Source: Alphaproteobacteria bacterium (lineage in GTDB: Bacteria; Pseudomonadota; Alphaproteobacteria; JAEULC01). Taken from it: a DNA stretch of 64,000 bases. Every line of letters starts with the position of its first letter. Position 1 is the first letter of the stretch. The notes under the pieces were generated by a model, which did not search any database, had not been told where the DNA came from, and saw nothing but the letters and a program-made list of their open reading frames with translations. Position numbers and translations under genes: made by a program. The stretch is taken from positions 1 to 64,000 of the forward strand of contig JAKLKW010000019.1 in the NCBI GenBank assembly GCA_023150455.1, written 5' to 3'. This document shows positions 20,368-30,108 of the stretch, piece by piece.

Positions 20368-21316
20368 GGGCGGTCTCCGGCGCGGCGCGCGTGGTGATGG
20401 CGCGGAACACCTCGTCCAGCCGCCCACGCTCGACGTGGAATTCGGCGATCTGCCATCCCTTTTGGGCGACGAGCGCGCGCAGGCTTGCCGCGATGTCCTG
20501 GCCGTCCGATGGGATCACGGTCAGGCGCACATGCGGACCCGCGCTGTCGCCGAGCTCGACCGCGGCCACGCCGCTCGCCGCCTTGAGCGCTTCGGCCGCG
20601 CCCGGCGCCTGCGCGGCGGGCAGCGCGATCGTCACCGCGTTGTGGTGGCGCGAACGCGCCTCGAACTCGGCCGGCGTGCCGTCGGCCACCAGCCGGCCGC
20701 CGGCGATGATCACCGCCCGCGAGCAGACCGCGTCGACCTCTTCGAGGATATGGGTGGAGATCACGATCGCCTTTTCCGGCGCCATGGCGCGGATCAGGCC
20801 GCGCACCTCGTGCTTCTGGTTGGGGTCCAGGCCGTCGGTCGGCTCGTCGAGGACCAGCACCTCGGGATCGTGCAGCAGGGCCTGCGCCAGGCCGACGCGC
20901 CGCTTGAAGCCCTTGGACAGCGTGTCGATCGGCTGCGCCATGACGCCCTTGAGCTGCGTCAGCTCCACGGCGCGCCCGATGCGCCGGTCGCGCTCGGCGC
21001 CGGAAAAGCCGCGCAGCTCGGCGCAGAAGCGCAGGAATCCCTCGGCCGTCATGTCGGGATAGGCCGGCGCGCCCTCGGGCAGGTAGCCGAGGTGACGCTT
21101 GACCTCGATCGGATGGTCGACGACGTCGAAGCCGCAGACGCGCGCCGTGCCGCTGGTCGGCGACAGGTAGCCGGCGACCATCTTCATGGTCGTCGACTTG
21201 CCGGCCCCGTTGGGCCCAAGGAAACCGAGCACCTCGCCGCGCGCGACCTGGAGGGAGATGCCGTCGACGGCGACGATGGCGCCGAACCGCTTGCCGAGGT
21301 TGTCGATCTCAATCAT
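20360..21316 (-). CDS. ABC transporter ATP-binding protein (GldA-like)
   Basis: Walker A GPNGAGKST, Walker B VLVLDEPTDGLDP. Confidence 0.93.
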   Translation of the reverse strand: MIEIDNLGKRFGAIVAVDGISLQVARGEVLGFLGPNGAGKSTTMKMVAGYLSPTSGTARVCGFDVVDHPIEVKRHLGYLPEGAPAYPDMTAEGFLRFCAELRGFSGAERDRRIGRAVELTQLKGVMAQPIDTLSKGFKRRVGLAQALLHDPEVLVLDEPTDGLDPNQKHEVRGLIRAMAPEKAIVISTHILEEVDAVCSRAVIIAGGRLVADGTPAEFEARSRHHNAVTIALPAAQAPGAAEALKAASGVAAVELGDSAGPHVRLTVIPSDGQDIAASLRALVAQKGWQIAEFHVERGRLDEVFRAITTRAAPETAHA

Positions 21317-21573
21317 CGGCTGCCGAAACCCGTTCCTCGATCGTTCTCGTTGGCCGGCGCCCGGCTTTCAGGCGGGCCGCCCGCGTGCACTGGCTCCCGC
21401 TTCGCCCAAGGGCGACGGTGATTTAGTCGACCACGCGGGAATTGCAAGTGTATTTCCTGTAATCCCCGGGGCCTGGGACGGGGATTCCCGCCGGTCGCCG
21501 ACCGCCGTGGGGCCGGCCCATGGCGACGGGTAGGCTTCCCCTGTATTGATGGCTCGATGCGAAGATCGGCGGC

Positions 21574-23322
21574 GTGCGGGGCATCCGGGCCATGACCAGT
21601 ACGGACGCGGCGACACGGGCCACGGCGCGCCCCTGGCATCTCGACGCCACCGCGATCCGGCGGGCACGGCTGCTGAGCGGCTCGGTGCTGTACACCTATG
21701 TGACGCTGCATCTGACCAATCATGCGCTGGCCCTGGTCTCGCTCGACGTGGCCGAGCGGGTGCTCTTGGTGCTGCGGCTGGTCTGGCGCAGCCCGCCGGG
21801 GACGATCGCGCTCTACGGTGCCTTGCTGGTGCATGCGGTGCTGGCGCTGTGGGCGATCTATCTGCGTCGGCGCCTGCGCATGAACGCGGGCGAATGGGCG
21901 CGCCTGGTCCTGGGCCTCGCTATCGTCCCGCTGATGGCGGCGCACGTGGTGGCGAACCGCGTCGCCCCGGCGGCCTTCGGCATCGACACCGACTACGTCT
22001 TTGTACTCCTCGGGACCTGGGTCCAGGGCCCGGTGGCCAGCCTCCGCCAGGCCATCGGTCTCTTGGCGGCGTGGGTGCATGGCTGCATCGGCCTGCACCT
22101 CGTCTTGCGGTTGAAGCCCTGGTACCCGCGCTGGGTCGCGCTGCTCTATGCCGCGGCCGTGTTGCTGCCGGCCCTCGCGCTGCTCGGTTTCGTCTCGGCC
22201 GGGCGAGAAGTCGAGCTGCTGGCGGCCGATCCGCACTGGATCCGGCAGTACGCTGCTTCACGCCGGCAGCCGACCAGGGAGGAGGTCGACTGGATCTACG
22301 CTGTCGCCGACGGGATCTCGTGGGGATTCGCCGCGCTGCTCGCCACGACGCTCATGGCGCGGACCGTGCGCAGCTATGCCCGGCGGCGCAGCGTCGTGCG
22401 CGTGACCTATCCCGACAAGCGGGTGGTCGAGATCCAGCCGGGCGTCAGCATCCTGGACGCGAGCCGTCAGGCGGGCATCCCGCACGCCGAGGTCTGCGGC
22501 GGCCGCGGCCGCTGCTCGACCTGCCGCGTGCGCGTCGGCATGGGGCTCGAGTCCCTGCCCGCGGCGAGCGACGCCGAGCGCAAGGTGCTGGAGCGCATCG
22601 CCGCCGCGCCGAACGTGCGCCTGGCCTGCCAGACGCGGCCCGTCGCCGACATTGCGGTGATGCCGCTGCTGCCGCCGACCGCGTCGGCGCGCGACGGCTT
22701 CGCCCGCGCCCGGCATCTGCAGGGCCAGGAGCGCGAGATCGCGATCCTGTTCGCCGACCTGCGCGCCTTCACCGGCATGGCCGAGCGCAAACTGCCCTAC
22801 GACGTCGTCTTCCTGCTCAACCGCTACTTCGCGTCGATGGGCAGCGCGATCGAGCAGTCCGGCGGGCGCGTCGACAAGTTCATCGGCGACGGGGTCATGG
22901 CGCTGTTCGGCATCGAGCGCGGGCCGGCCGAGGGCTGCCGGCAGGCGCTCGCCGCGGCCCGCGCCATGGCGCACCAGCTGGACGGGCTCAACGCGACGCT
23001 GGCGCACGACCTGGATCAGCCGCTCAGGATCGGCATCGGCATCCATGTCGGCCCCGCCATCGTCGGCGAGATGGGCTACGGCAGCGCCACCACGATCACC
23101 GCGATCGGCGACGCGGTGAACACCGCCAGCCGGCTCGAGACGCTGACCAAGGACTACGATTGCCAGCTCGTGCTGTCCGAAGCCGTGGCGCAGCGCGCCG
23201 GCGTCGCGCTGTCGGGATTCGCGCGCCACGAGATCATGGTGCGCGGCCGCGAGGGAAAGATGGCGATCCGCGTCGTGCCCTCGGCGCAGGACCTGCCGGC
23301 CGGCGGCGCTGCCGCTAGCTGA
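21574..23322 (+). CDS. adenylate/guanylate cyclase with N-terminal membrane domain and [2Fe-2S] ferredoxin domain
   Basis: Multiple TM helices with conserved His; CGGRGRCSTCRV...LACQ ferredoxin ligands; class III cyclase domain IAILFADLRAFTGMAER / FIGDGVMALFG. Confidence 0.92.
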   Translation: MRGIRAMTSTDAATRATARPWHLDATAIRRARLLSGSVLYTYVTLHLTNHALALVSLDVAERVLLVLRLVWRSPPGTIALYGALLVHAVLALWAIYLRRRLRMNAGEWARLVLGLAIVPLMAAHVVANRVAPAAFGIDTDYVFVLLGTWVQGPVASLRQAIGLLAAWVHGCIGLHLVLRLKPWYPRWVALLYAAAVLLPALALLGFVSAGREVELLAADPHWIRQYAASRRQPTREEVDWIYAVADGISWGFAALLATTLMARTVRSYARRRSVVRVTYPDKRVVEIQPGVSILDASRQAGIPHAEVCGGRGRCSTCRVRVGMGLESLPAASDAERKVLERIAAAPNVRLACQTRPVADIAVMPLLPPTASARDGFARARHLQGQEREIAILFADLRAFTGMAERKLPYDVVFLLNRYFASMGSAIEQSGGRVDKFIGDGVMALFGIERGPAEGCRQALAAARAMAHQLDGLNATLAHDLDQPLRIGIGIHVGPAIVGEMGYGSATTITAIGDAVNTASRLETLTKDYDCQLVLSEAVAQRAGVALSGFARHEIMVRGREGKMAIRVVPSAQDLPAGGAAAS

Positions 23323-23794
23323 GGCCCTTCGACTTCTTGTAGGCGGCGACCGCCTTCTCCAGGTCCCTGCGCTCGGAGCAGCCGCCACACAGCTCGCCGA
23401 GCTTCTTCAAGAGCTCCTCGGCCTTGGGCAGGTTGTCGGTCATCAGATAAAGCTCGCCCAGATACTCGTGCGCCCCCATGTGCTTGGGATCGATCTCGAG
23501 CGCGCGGGTATAGGACTTCAGCGCCGCGTCGTACTGCCCGGTCTTGCGCTGGCTGTAGCCGAGATAGTTCCAGGCATCGGCCTTGCGCGGATCCTTCTGC
23601 ACCGCCTTTTCCAGCAGCTTGATGGCGTCCTTGTATTTCTCGCTCTTCACCGCCTTGACGCCCTTGTCGTAGTCGCTGCCGCCCGTGGTCTGCTCGTCCA
23701 GCGAGGCGGCGGCCAGCGCGGGCGTGGCCGGGGCGGCGAGCCCGAGGGACAAGGCGATCGCCAGGGTGGCGAGCAGGGTCTTGGTGGCCGACAT
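23315..23794 (-). CDS. tetratricopeptide repeat exported protein
   Basis: Signal peptide MSATKTLLATLAIALSLGLA; TPR units ADAWNYLGYSQRKTGQYDAALKSYTRALEIDPKH. Confidence 0.85.
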   Translation of the reverse strand: MSATKTLLATLAIALSLGLAAPATPALAAASLDEQTTGGSDYDKGVKAVKSEKYKDAIKLLEKAVQKDPRKADAWNYLGYSQRKTGQYDAALKSYTRALEIDPKHMGAHEYLGELYLMTDNLPKAEELLKKLGELCGGCSERRDLEKAVAAYKKSKGLS

Positions 23795-23874
23795 GAAGTC
23801 TCTCCTTCGTCTGGTCTTGCCAGGTCCTTGTACGTGTACGTCGGGGCAGGCCGACTTATTCCCCTCCGGGAGCG

Positions 23875-24354
23875 TCAGGCAGAGGAAGCTGCCAGCGCCT
23901 CGGCCAGTTCCTTGGATTCCGGTGCCACGGATGACGGGAAGGCGCCAGCGAGCGCGCCGTCGGGGCCGATCAAGTACTTGTGAAGATTCCAGCGCGGCTG
24001 GCCCGCCTCGCCCAGTTCCGCGGCGACCCAGCGGTAGAACGGATGCGCCTTGCCGCCGATCACCGTCTGCTTGGACGTCATCGGGCAGTCGACGCCGTAA
24101 CGCTGGGAGCAGAACCGGCCGATCGCCGTCTCGTCGCCCGGCTCCCGGGCGCCGAAATCGTTCGACGGCACGCCGAGGACGACGAGGCCGCGGTCGCGCT
24201 CGGCCCGCCACAGCTTCTGCAGGCCGGCATATTGCGGCGTGTAGCCGCATTCCGACGCAGTGTTGACGACCAGCACCGCCTTGCCCTTGAAGCGCGCGAG
24301 CGGCAGCGGCGATCCGTCGAGCGCGATGAAGGAGAAGTCGTGGGCCGAGGTCAT
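23875..24354 (-). CDS. glutathione peroxidase, Cys form
   Basis: VLVVNTASECGYTPQYAGLQKLW and VVLGVPSNDFGAREPG. Confidence 0.92.
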   Translation of the reverse strand: MTSAHDFSFIALDGSPLPLARFKGKAVLVVNTASECGYTPQYAGLQKLWRAERDRGLVVLGVPSNDFGAREPGDETAIGRFCSQRYGVDCPMTSKQTVIGGKAHPFYRWVAAELGEAGQPRWNLHKYLIGPDGALAGAFPSSVAPESKELAEALAASSA

Positions 24355-24400
24355 CGCTTGGCTCCCTGCGCGTGGCCGGTCGGCACGATGATAGCGCGGA

Positions 24401-25213
24401 TCAGCGCCAGCGGAGCAAGCGGCGCTCGAGCCGGCCGAGCACGAAGCTGATCACGAGGCCGAGGACCGACAGCACGACCACGCCCGCCAGCAGCTGGTCG
24501 GTCTGCATCAAGCTGCCGGCCAAGAGCACCAGCGCGCCAATGCCGGTCTGCGCGTTGATCATCTCGGCTGCGACCACCAGGATCAGCGCGATCGAGGCCG
24601 AGATGCGGAAGCCCGAGAGGATGCCGGGCAAGGCGCCGGGCAGCACGACCTTGCGCACGATGTCGAACGGCGGCAGGCCGAAGCTCTGCGCCATGCGGAT
24701 CAGGCTCTTCGGCACGTTGTCGACGGCGCCGAAGGCGGCGATGGCGGTGGGGAAGAACACGCCGAGCGCGATCGTGGCGACCTTCGACGGCTCGCCGATG
24801 CCGAACCACAGGATGAACAGCGGCAGCAGCGCGATCTTGGGGATCGGGAACAGCGCCGAGACCAGCGGCAGGCCGATCGAGCGCACCAGGCCGAACAGGC
24901 CGATGGCGAAGCCCACACCCAGGCCCGCCGCCGTGCCGAACGCCCAGCCCAAGAGGATGCGCCGGAGCGAGGCGGCGACGTGCAGGAACAGCTCGCCGGT
25001 CGCGGCCATCGCGTAGAGCGACGCGGCGATCTGGAGCGGGCTCGGCAGGAACAGCGCGTTGACGAGCTTGAGCGACGCGGCCGCCTGCCAGGCGGCGATG
25101 AGGGCGGCGAAGGCGACGAGGGCCGCGCCGCGATGCAGGCGCGGGGCGAAGCCCCCGCCGCGGAACGGGACCGTGCGCCCGGCGGCCGGTGCCGCTGTCG
25201 CGTCAGGCGGCAT
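24401..25213 (-). CDS. ABC transporter permease (SsuC/TauC/NrtB family)
   Basis: BPD permease sequence; neighbours ATPase and SBP. Confidence 0.88.
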   Translation of the reverse strand: MPPDATAAPAAGRTVPFRGGGFAPRLHRGAALVAFAALIAAWQAAASLKLVNALFLPSPLQIAASLYAMAATGELFLHVAASLRRILLGWAFGTAAGLGVGFAIGLFGLVRSIGLPLVSALFPIPKIALLPLFILWFGIGEPSKVATIALGVFFPTAIAAFGAVDNVPKSLIRMAQSFGLPPFDIVRKVVLPGALPGILSGFRISASIALILVVAAEMINAQTGIGALVLLAGSLMQTDQLLAGVVVLSVLGLVISFVLGRLERRLLRWR

Positions 25214-25970
25214 CGGCCGCGATCTCGCGGTCGGCCGAGGCGGCCTCGTCGCGGATCGTGCGCCAGAGTCGCTCGTGCAGCCCGGCGAGCGCGGCCATGC
25301 TGCGCGCGCCGCGCGGCACGTCGACCGTGACGATCTCGCGGATGCGGCCGGGGCGGCGCGACAGCACGACGACGCGGTCGGCGAGACGGAGCGCCTCGTC
25401 GAGATTGTGGGTGACGTAGACGGCGGTGATCCGCCGCTGCGCCCACAGACGCTCGAAATCCTCCATCAGCAGGTCGCGTGTCTGCGCGTCGAGCGCCGAG
25501 AGCGGCTCGTCGAGCAGCAGCACCGCGGGCCGCGCGGCCAGCGCGCGGGCGACGCCGACGCGCTGGCGCATGCCGCCCGAGAGCTGCTTGGGCAGGGCCG
25601 CGCGAAAGTCGGCCAGTCCCGTCAGCGCCAGCACCTCGTCGATCGCCGCGCGCCGCTCGGCCGCGCCCAAGGAATGATGCTCCAGCGCCAGCGCGATGTT
25701 GGCCTCGACCGTGCGCCAGGGCAGGAGCGCGAAATCCTGGAACACGTAGGTGAAGGGATTGAGCGTGCCGGGCGGCAGCGCGCCGACCAGCCTCACCTCG
25801 CCGCGCGTCGGCCGCAACAGGCCCCCGAGGATGCCGAGCAGCGTGGACTTGCCGCAGCCCGACGGACCGATCAGCGCGAGGATCTCGCCGTCGCGGACCT
25901 CGAGATCGATGCCGTCGAGCGCGACGAGATCGTCGTAGGCGTGTCCGACGCCGTCGACGACCAGTTCCAT
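25203..25970 (-). CDS. ABC transporter ATP-binding protein (SsuB/TauB family)
   Basis: [44 protein letters not shown]; start 25970. Confidence 0.92.
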   Translation of the reverse strand: MELVVDGVGHAYDDLVALDGIDLEVRDGEILALIGPSGCGKSTLLGILGGLLRPTRGEVRLVGALPPGTLNPFTYVFQDFALLPWRTVEANIALALEHHSLGAAERRAAIDEVLALTGLADFRAALPKQLSGGMRQRVGVARALAARPAVLLLDEPLSALDAQTRDLLMEDFERLWAQRRITAVYVTHNLDEALRLADRVVVLSRRPGRIREIVTVDVPRGARSMAALAGLHERLWRTIRDEAASADREIAADAA

Positions 25971-25993
25971 CGCGCCCGACCCGGGCCGGCGGC

Positions 25994-27022
25994 TCAGTTC
26001 GGCACGTCGAGATGGCCCTTGACGAAGCCGAGATCGACCACGCTCTTGGCGTCGAGCGCCTTGTCGACCAGGTTCTGCTGCTGGTACCAGCGCACCTGCT
26101 CGTAGAGATCGCGCACGAGCAGCCGGCCCTGCGGGTCGATATAGGGCAGGCTCTGCTTGATCACCTCGGGCTTTGCCTTGGTGTACTTCTCGATGATCGC
26201 GATCAACTCGTCGGACTTGGGTCCGAACACGCGCTTGCCCTCTGCGTCGCGGCGCTGGAACGCGGCGTCGTAGTCGGCGGCGGCGGCGACCCAGGCCTTG
26301 ACGAAGCGCTCCACGACCGGGCGGCGCTCGGCGATCATCTTGGGCGAGGTGAACACGGCGCCGAGCTGCCACGGCGTTTCCTGATGCACCCAGCCGATGA
26401 TCTTGGCCTCGCCCGCGGCCTGCATCGCGTTGGCGAACTGCGCCGGCGCGATCACGCTGTCGACCTGGCCGCTCTTGACCGCCGCGAGCATGGCCGGCAC
26501 CGAAGGCAAAGGCGTCAGGTTGACCTTGGCGAGGTCGAAGCCGCGCTTCTCCGCCAGGCGCCCGATCATGTAGTGGAAGGTGGAGCCCGTCTGCGTCAGG
26601 CCGAAGCTGTGGCCCGGGAACTGGTCGAGCGACTTGAAGCCGGCGTCATAGGCCTTGTTCGAGACGACATAGGCCGAGAAATCCCAGCCCTTCTCCTCGC
26701 GCGACTGCGCGCAGATGATCCTCAGCGTGCCCTTGGCCGCGAGGTTGAAGAAGCCGCCGGTCAGGCCCGTGAGGCCGAAATCGGCGTCGCCCGAGGTGAC
26801 GGCGACCGCGACCGGCTGGGCGGCGTTGAAGAACTTGATCTCGACCTCGAGCCCTTCGCGGGCGAAGTAGCCCTTGTCCTGCGCGATGAACAGCGGCGCC
26901 GAGGACACGAACGTCAGCGCCGAGACACTGACCTTGTCGGCGGCATCCGCCGCAGGAGCGCCGAACGCCGCCAGCGCGGCCAGCGCCGCGCAACCCTGCC
27001 AGAACCATCGCCGCGCGATCAT
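25994..27022 (-). CDS. ABC transporter substrate-binding protein (NMT1/SsuA-like)
   Basis: Signal peptide, APLFIAQDKGYFAREGLEVEIKFFNAAQPVAVAVTSGDADFG. Confidence 0.9.
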   Translation of the reverse strand: MIARRWFWQGCAALAALAAFGAPAADAADKVSVSALTFVSSAPLFIAQDKGYFAREGLEVEIKFFNAAQPVAVAVTSGDADFGLTGLTGGFFNLAAKGTLRIICAQSREEKGWDFSAYVVSNKAYDAGFKSLDQFPGHSFGLTQTGSTFHYMIGRLAEKRGFDLAKVNLTPLPSVPAMLAAVKSGQVDSVIAPAQFANAMQAAGEAKIIGWVHQETPWQLGAVFTSPKMIAERRPVVERFVKAWVAAAADYDAAFQRRDAEGKRVFGPKSDELIAIIEKYTKAKPEVIKQSLPYIDPQGRLLVRDLYEQVRWYQQQNLVDKALDAKSVVDLGFVKGHLDVPN

Positions 27023-27180
27023 GACCGGTTTCCTCCCTGTCGTTCCTTGTTCGCCGCTTGTCGGCGAGACCCTATATCGGGCGGGGGCACCCGGCGTCAA
27101 ACGGAAGCGACCGTTTTGCACTGCGGGCGGCGCTATCGTATCTGTCGCGCAAACCTGCTCCCCGAGACAAGGATACTCCC

Positions 27181-27801
27181 ATGTACGTGCCCGGCCATTT
27201 CAAACAGGACGACCAGGCGGCGATGCATGCGCTGATGCAGGCGCATCCCTTCGCGCTGCTGGTCTCGGTCGTCGACGGCGCACCCTTCGCCACGCACGTG
27301 CCGGTCGTGCTCGATCCCGCGTGGGGGGCCAGGGGCACGCTGCGCATGCATGTCGCGCGCGCCAATCCGCATTGGCGCGGGCTGGAGACGGACCCCGCCT
27401 GCATGCTCGTGTTCCAGGGACCGAATGCCTATGTCTCGCCGGGCTGGTACGACAAGCATCCCGCGGTGCCGACCTGGAACTACGTCGCCGTGCACGCCCA
27501 TGGCCGCGCCCGCGCCATGGACGACGGCGCGTTGCGCCGGCTGCTGGACGACCTGTCGGCGATCCACGAGGCGAGCCAGCTCGAGCCCTGGACCTCGGCC
27601 AAGCTGACCGAGGAATGGTTCGCCAACATGCGCAAGGCCGTGGTCGGGCTGGAAGTCGAGATCGAGCGGCTGGAAGGCAAGTTCAAGCTGAGCCAGAACC
27701 GGCCGGAAGGCGACCGCCGCAACGTGATCCAGGCCCTCAGCCGCGGCAACGAAGGCGCGCGCGCGATCGCCGCGATGATGCGCGAACGCGAGGAGGCGTG
27801 A
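27181..27801 (+). CDS. FMN-binding negative transcriptional regulator (PaiB family)
   Basis: MYVPGHFKQDD...PNAYVSPGWYDKHPAVPTWNYVAVHAHG. Confidence 0.9.
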   Translation: MYVPGHFKQDDQAAMHALMQAHPFALLVSVVDGAPFATHVPVVLDPAWGARGTLRMHVARANPHWRGLETDPACMLVFQGPNAYVSPGWYDKHPAVPTWNYVAVHAHGRARAMDDGALRRLLDDLSAIHEASQLEPWTSAKLTEEWFANMRKAVVGLEVEIERLEGKFKLSQNRPEGDRRNVIQALSRGNEGARAIAAMMREREEA

Positions 27802-27805
27802 GGGC

Positions 27806-28498
27806 CTATTCCTCCGCCAGTGCGTAGCCGGCGGAGCGGACGGTGCGGATGGCGTCGGTGTCGTGGCCGTTGTTGACGGCCTGGCGCAGGCGGCGGATAT
27901 GCACGTCGACCGTGCGCTGCTCGACCTCGACGTCGCGGCCCCAGACGGCGTCGAGCAGCTGCTCGCGGCTGAAGACGCGGCCGGGGTGCTCCATGAAGTG
28001 GCGCAGCAGGCGGAACTCGGTCGGGCCCAGGTGCACGTCGCGCCCGGCGCGCCGCACGCGATGCGCCGCCAAGTCCATCTCCAGCTCGCCGTGGCGCAGC
28101 GTGGCGCCGCCGAGCGCCGGGCGCGAGCGGCGCAGCACGGCGCGCACGCGCGCCACCAGCTCGTGCGGCGAGAACGGCTTGGTGACGTAGTCGTCGGCGC
28201 CGGTGTTCAAACCCCGGATCTTGTCGGACTCCTCGCCACGTGCCGTGATCATGATGATCGGGATGTCGCGCGTCGAAGGTCCCCGGCGCAGCTGCCGGCA
28301 CAGATCGAGGCCGGACAGATGCGGCAGCATCCAGTCGAGCAGGATCAGGTCGGGCCTGGTCTCGCTGACCGAGACCAGCGCCTCCTCGCCGTCGCTGGCG
28401 GCCGCGACGCGGAAGCCTTCGCGCTCGAGGTTGTAACGCAGCATCTCGGTCAGCGCCGCCTCGTCCTCGACGATCAGGATCGATGGTTTCAGCGTCAT
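27806..28498 (-). CDS. phoB: phosphate regulon response regulator
   Basis: OmpR-family receiver plus winged helix; adjacent phoU/pst. Confidence 0.93.
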   Translation of the reverse strand: MTLKPSILIVEDEAALTEMLRYNLEREGFRVAAASDGEEALVSVSETRPDLILLDWMLPHLSGLDLCRQLRRGPSTRDIPIIMITARGEESDKIRGLNTGADDYVTKPFSPHELVARVRAVLRRSRPALGGATLRHGELEMDLAAHRVRRAGRDVHLGPTEFRLLRHFMEHPGRVFSREQLLDAVWGRDVEVEQRTVDVHIRRLRQAVNNGHDTDAIRTVRSAGYALAEE

Positions 28499-29244
28499 CT
28501 ATCCCCCCGTCCCTCCGGCGCGCCGCCCGAATCGGGCGGCGGCTCGACCACCTCGTAGCTGCTGGTATCACCCTTCGGCCGTGCGCTGGCCGGGCGCTGG
28601 CCGATCACGAGGAAATGCACGGTCTCGGCGATGTTTGTGGCGTGGTCGCCGATGCGCTCGATGTTCTTGGCGATGAACAGGAGATGCGCGCAGGGGCTGA
28701 TGCTGCGCGGATCCTCCATCATGTAGGTCAAGAGCTCGCGGAACAGGCTCGAGGTCAGATCGTCGAGGTCGTCGTCGCGCTGCCACACGGCGATCGCCTT
28801 TCGCGCGTCGTGCTCGACATAGGCGTCGATCACGTCCTTGATCGCCTGCTGCGCCAGGCGGCCCATGCGCGGCACCGCAGCGACCGGCCGGACCGGCGCC
28901 GACTGGTTCAGCGCGATCGCGCGCTTGGCGATGTTGGCGGCCAGGTCGCCGATGCGCTCGATGTCGCTGGCGATCTTGATGGCGGCAAGGATGTCGCGCA
29001 GGTCGCGCGCCACCGGTTGGCGCAGCGCCAGGAGGCGCACGGTCTGGCTCTGCACCACTTCCTCGAGCTGGTCGATCGCGCTGTCGTTGCGCACGACGCG
29101 GCCGGCCAGCTCGCTGTCGCGCTTGGCGACGGCCTGGATCGCCTGGTCGAGCTGGGATTCGGCCGACCCGCCCATCTCGACGATTGCGTTGGTCAGCCGC
29201 TTCAGCTCCTCGTCATAGGACCGGACGATGTGTTGCGCGGTCAT
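28495..29244 (-). CDS. phoU: phosphate signalling complex protein
   Basis: PhoU repeats; CAHLLFIAKNIERIGDHATNIAE. Confidence 0.95.
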   Translation of the reverse strand: MTAQHIVRSYDEELKRLTNAIVEMGGSAESQLDQAIQAVAKRDSELAGRVVRNDSAIDQLEEVVQSQTVRLLALRQPVARDLRDILAAIKIASDIERIGDLAANIAKRAIALNQSAPVRPVAAVPRMGRLAQQAIKDVIDAYVEHDARKAIAVWQRDDDLDDLTSSLFRELLTYMMEDPRSISPCAHLLFIAKNIERIGDHATNIAETVHFLVIGQRPASARPKGDTSSYEVVEPPPDSGGAPEGRGDR

Positions 29245-29272
29245 CGCTGCTCTCCGTTGCCTCCGTCCGGTC

Positions 29273-30091
29273 TCAGCCGAACCGCCCGGTCACGTATTCC
29301 TGGGTCTTCTCGAGCTTCGGCGTCGTGAAGACGGTCTCGGTCTCGCCGTACTCGATCAGCTTGCCCAGGTACATGAAGGCGGTGTTGTCGGACACGCGCG
29401 CGGCCTGCTGCATGTTGTGCGTGACGATCACGATCGTGTAGTGCCCGGCCAGCTCCTCGATCAGCTCCTCGATCTTCGAGGTGGCGACGGGGTCCAGGGC
29501 CGAGCACGGCTCGTCCATCAGCAGCACCTCGGGATCGCCGGCGATGGCGCGTGCGATGCACAGCCGCTGCTGCTGCCCGCCGGAGAGGCCGAGCGCGCTT
29601 TCGTGCAGCCGGTCCTTGACCTCCTCCCACAGGGCCGAGCCGCGCAATGCGCGTTCGGCCGTCTCGGCCAGCATGCGGCGGTCGTTGATGCCGTCGACGC
29701 GGAGCGGATAGATCACGTTCTCGTAGATCGACATCGGGAACGGGTTGGGCTTCTGGAAGACCATGCCCATGCGCTTCCTGAGCGCGATCACGTCGCAGTC
29801 GGGCGCGTAGATGTCGGCGCCGCCGAAGGCGATCCGGCCGCCGATGCGCAGGCCGTCGATCAGGTCGTTCATGCGGTTGAGCGAGCGCAGCAGGGTGGAC
29901 TTGCCGCAGCCCGACGGGCCGATCAGCGCGGTGACGAGGCCCTTTTCGACCGCCATGGTGACGTCGAACAGCGCCTGCTTGGCGCCGTACCACAGGCAGA
30001 ATTCCTCGACCGCCAGGGCCTGGCCGGCCCCGCCGGGCTTGACGTGGTAGACTGTGCCTTGTTCCTCGACGGCCTTGAGCACCGCGACCAT
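29273..30091 (-). CDS. pstB: phosphate ABC transporter ATP-binding protein
   Basis: [56 protein letters not shown]; start 30091. Confidence 0.95.
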   Translation of the reverse strand: MVAVLKAVEEQGTVYHVKPGGAGQALAVEEFCLWYGAKQALFDVTMAVEKGLVTALIGPSGCGKSTLLRSLNRMNDLIDGLRIGGRIAFGGADIYAPDCDVIALRKRMGMVFQKPNPFPMSIYENVIYPLRVDGINDRRMLAETAERALRGSALWEEVKDRLHESALGLSGGQQQRLCIARAIAGDPEVLLMDEPCSALDPVATSKIEELIEELAGHYTIVIVTHNMQQAARVSDNTAFMYLGKLIEYGETETVFTTPKLEKTQEYVTGRFG

Positions 30092-30108
30092 GGATTCTTC
30101 TCCTGCCG

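Noticed and set aside
23875-24354. Possible selenocysteine glutathione peroxidase
   Set aside because: Catalytic codon is TGC (Cys) in ASECGYTP; no in-frame TGA.
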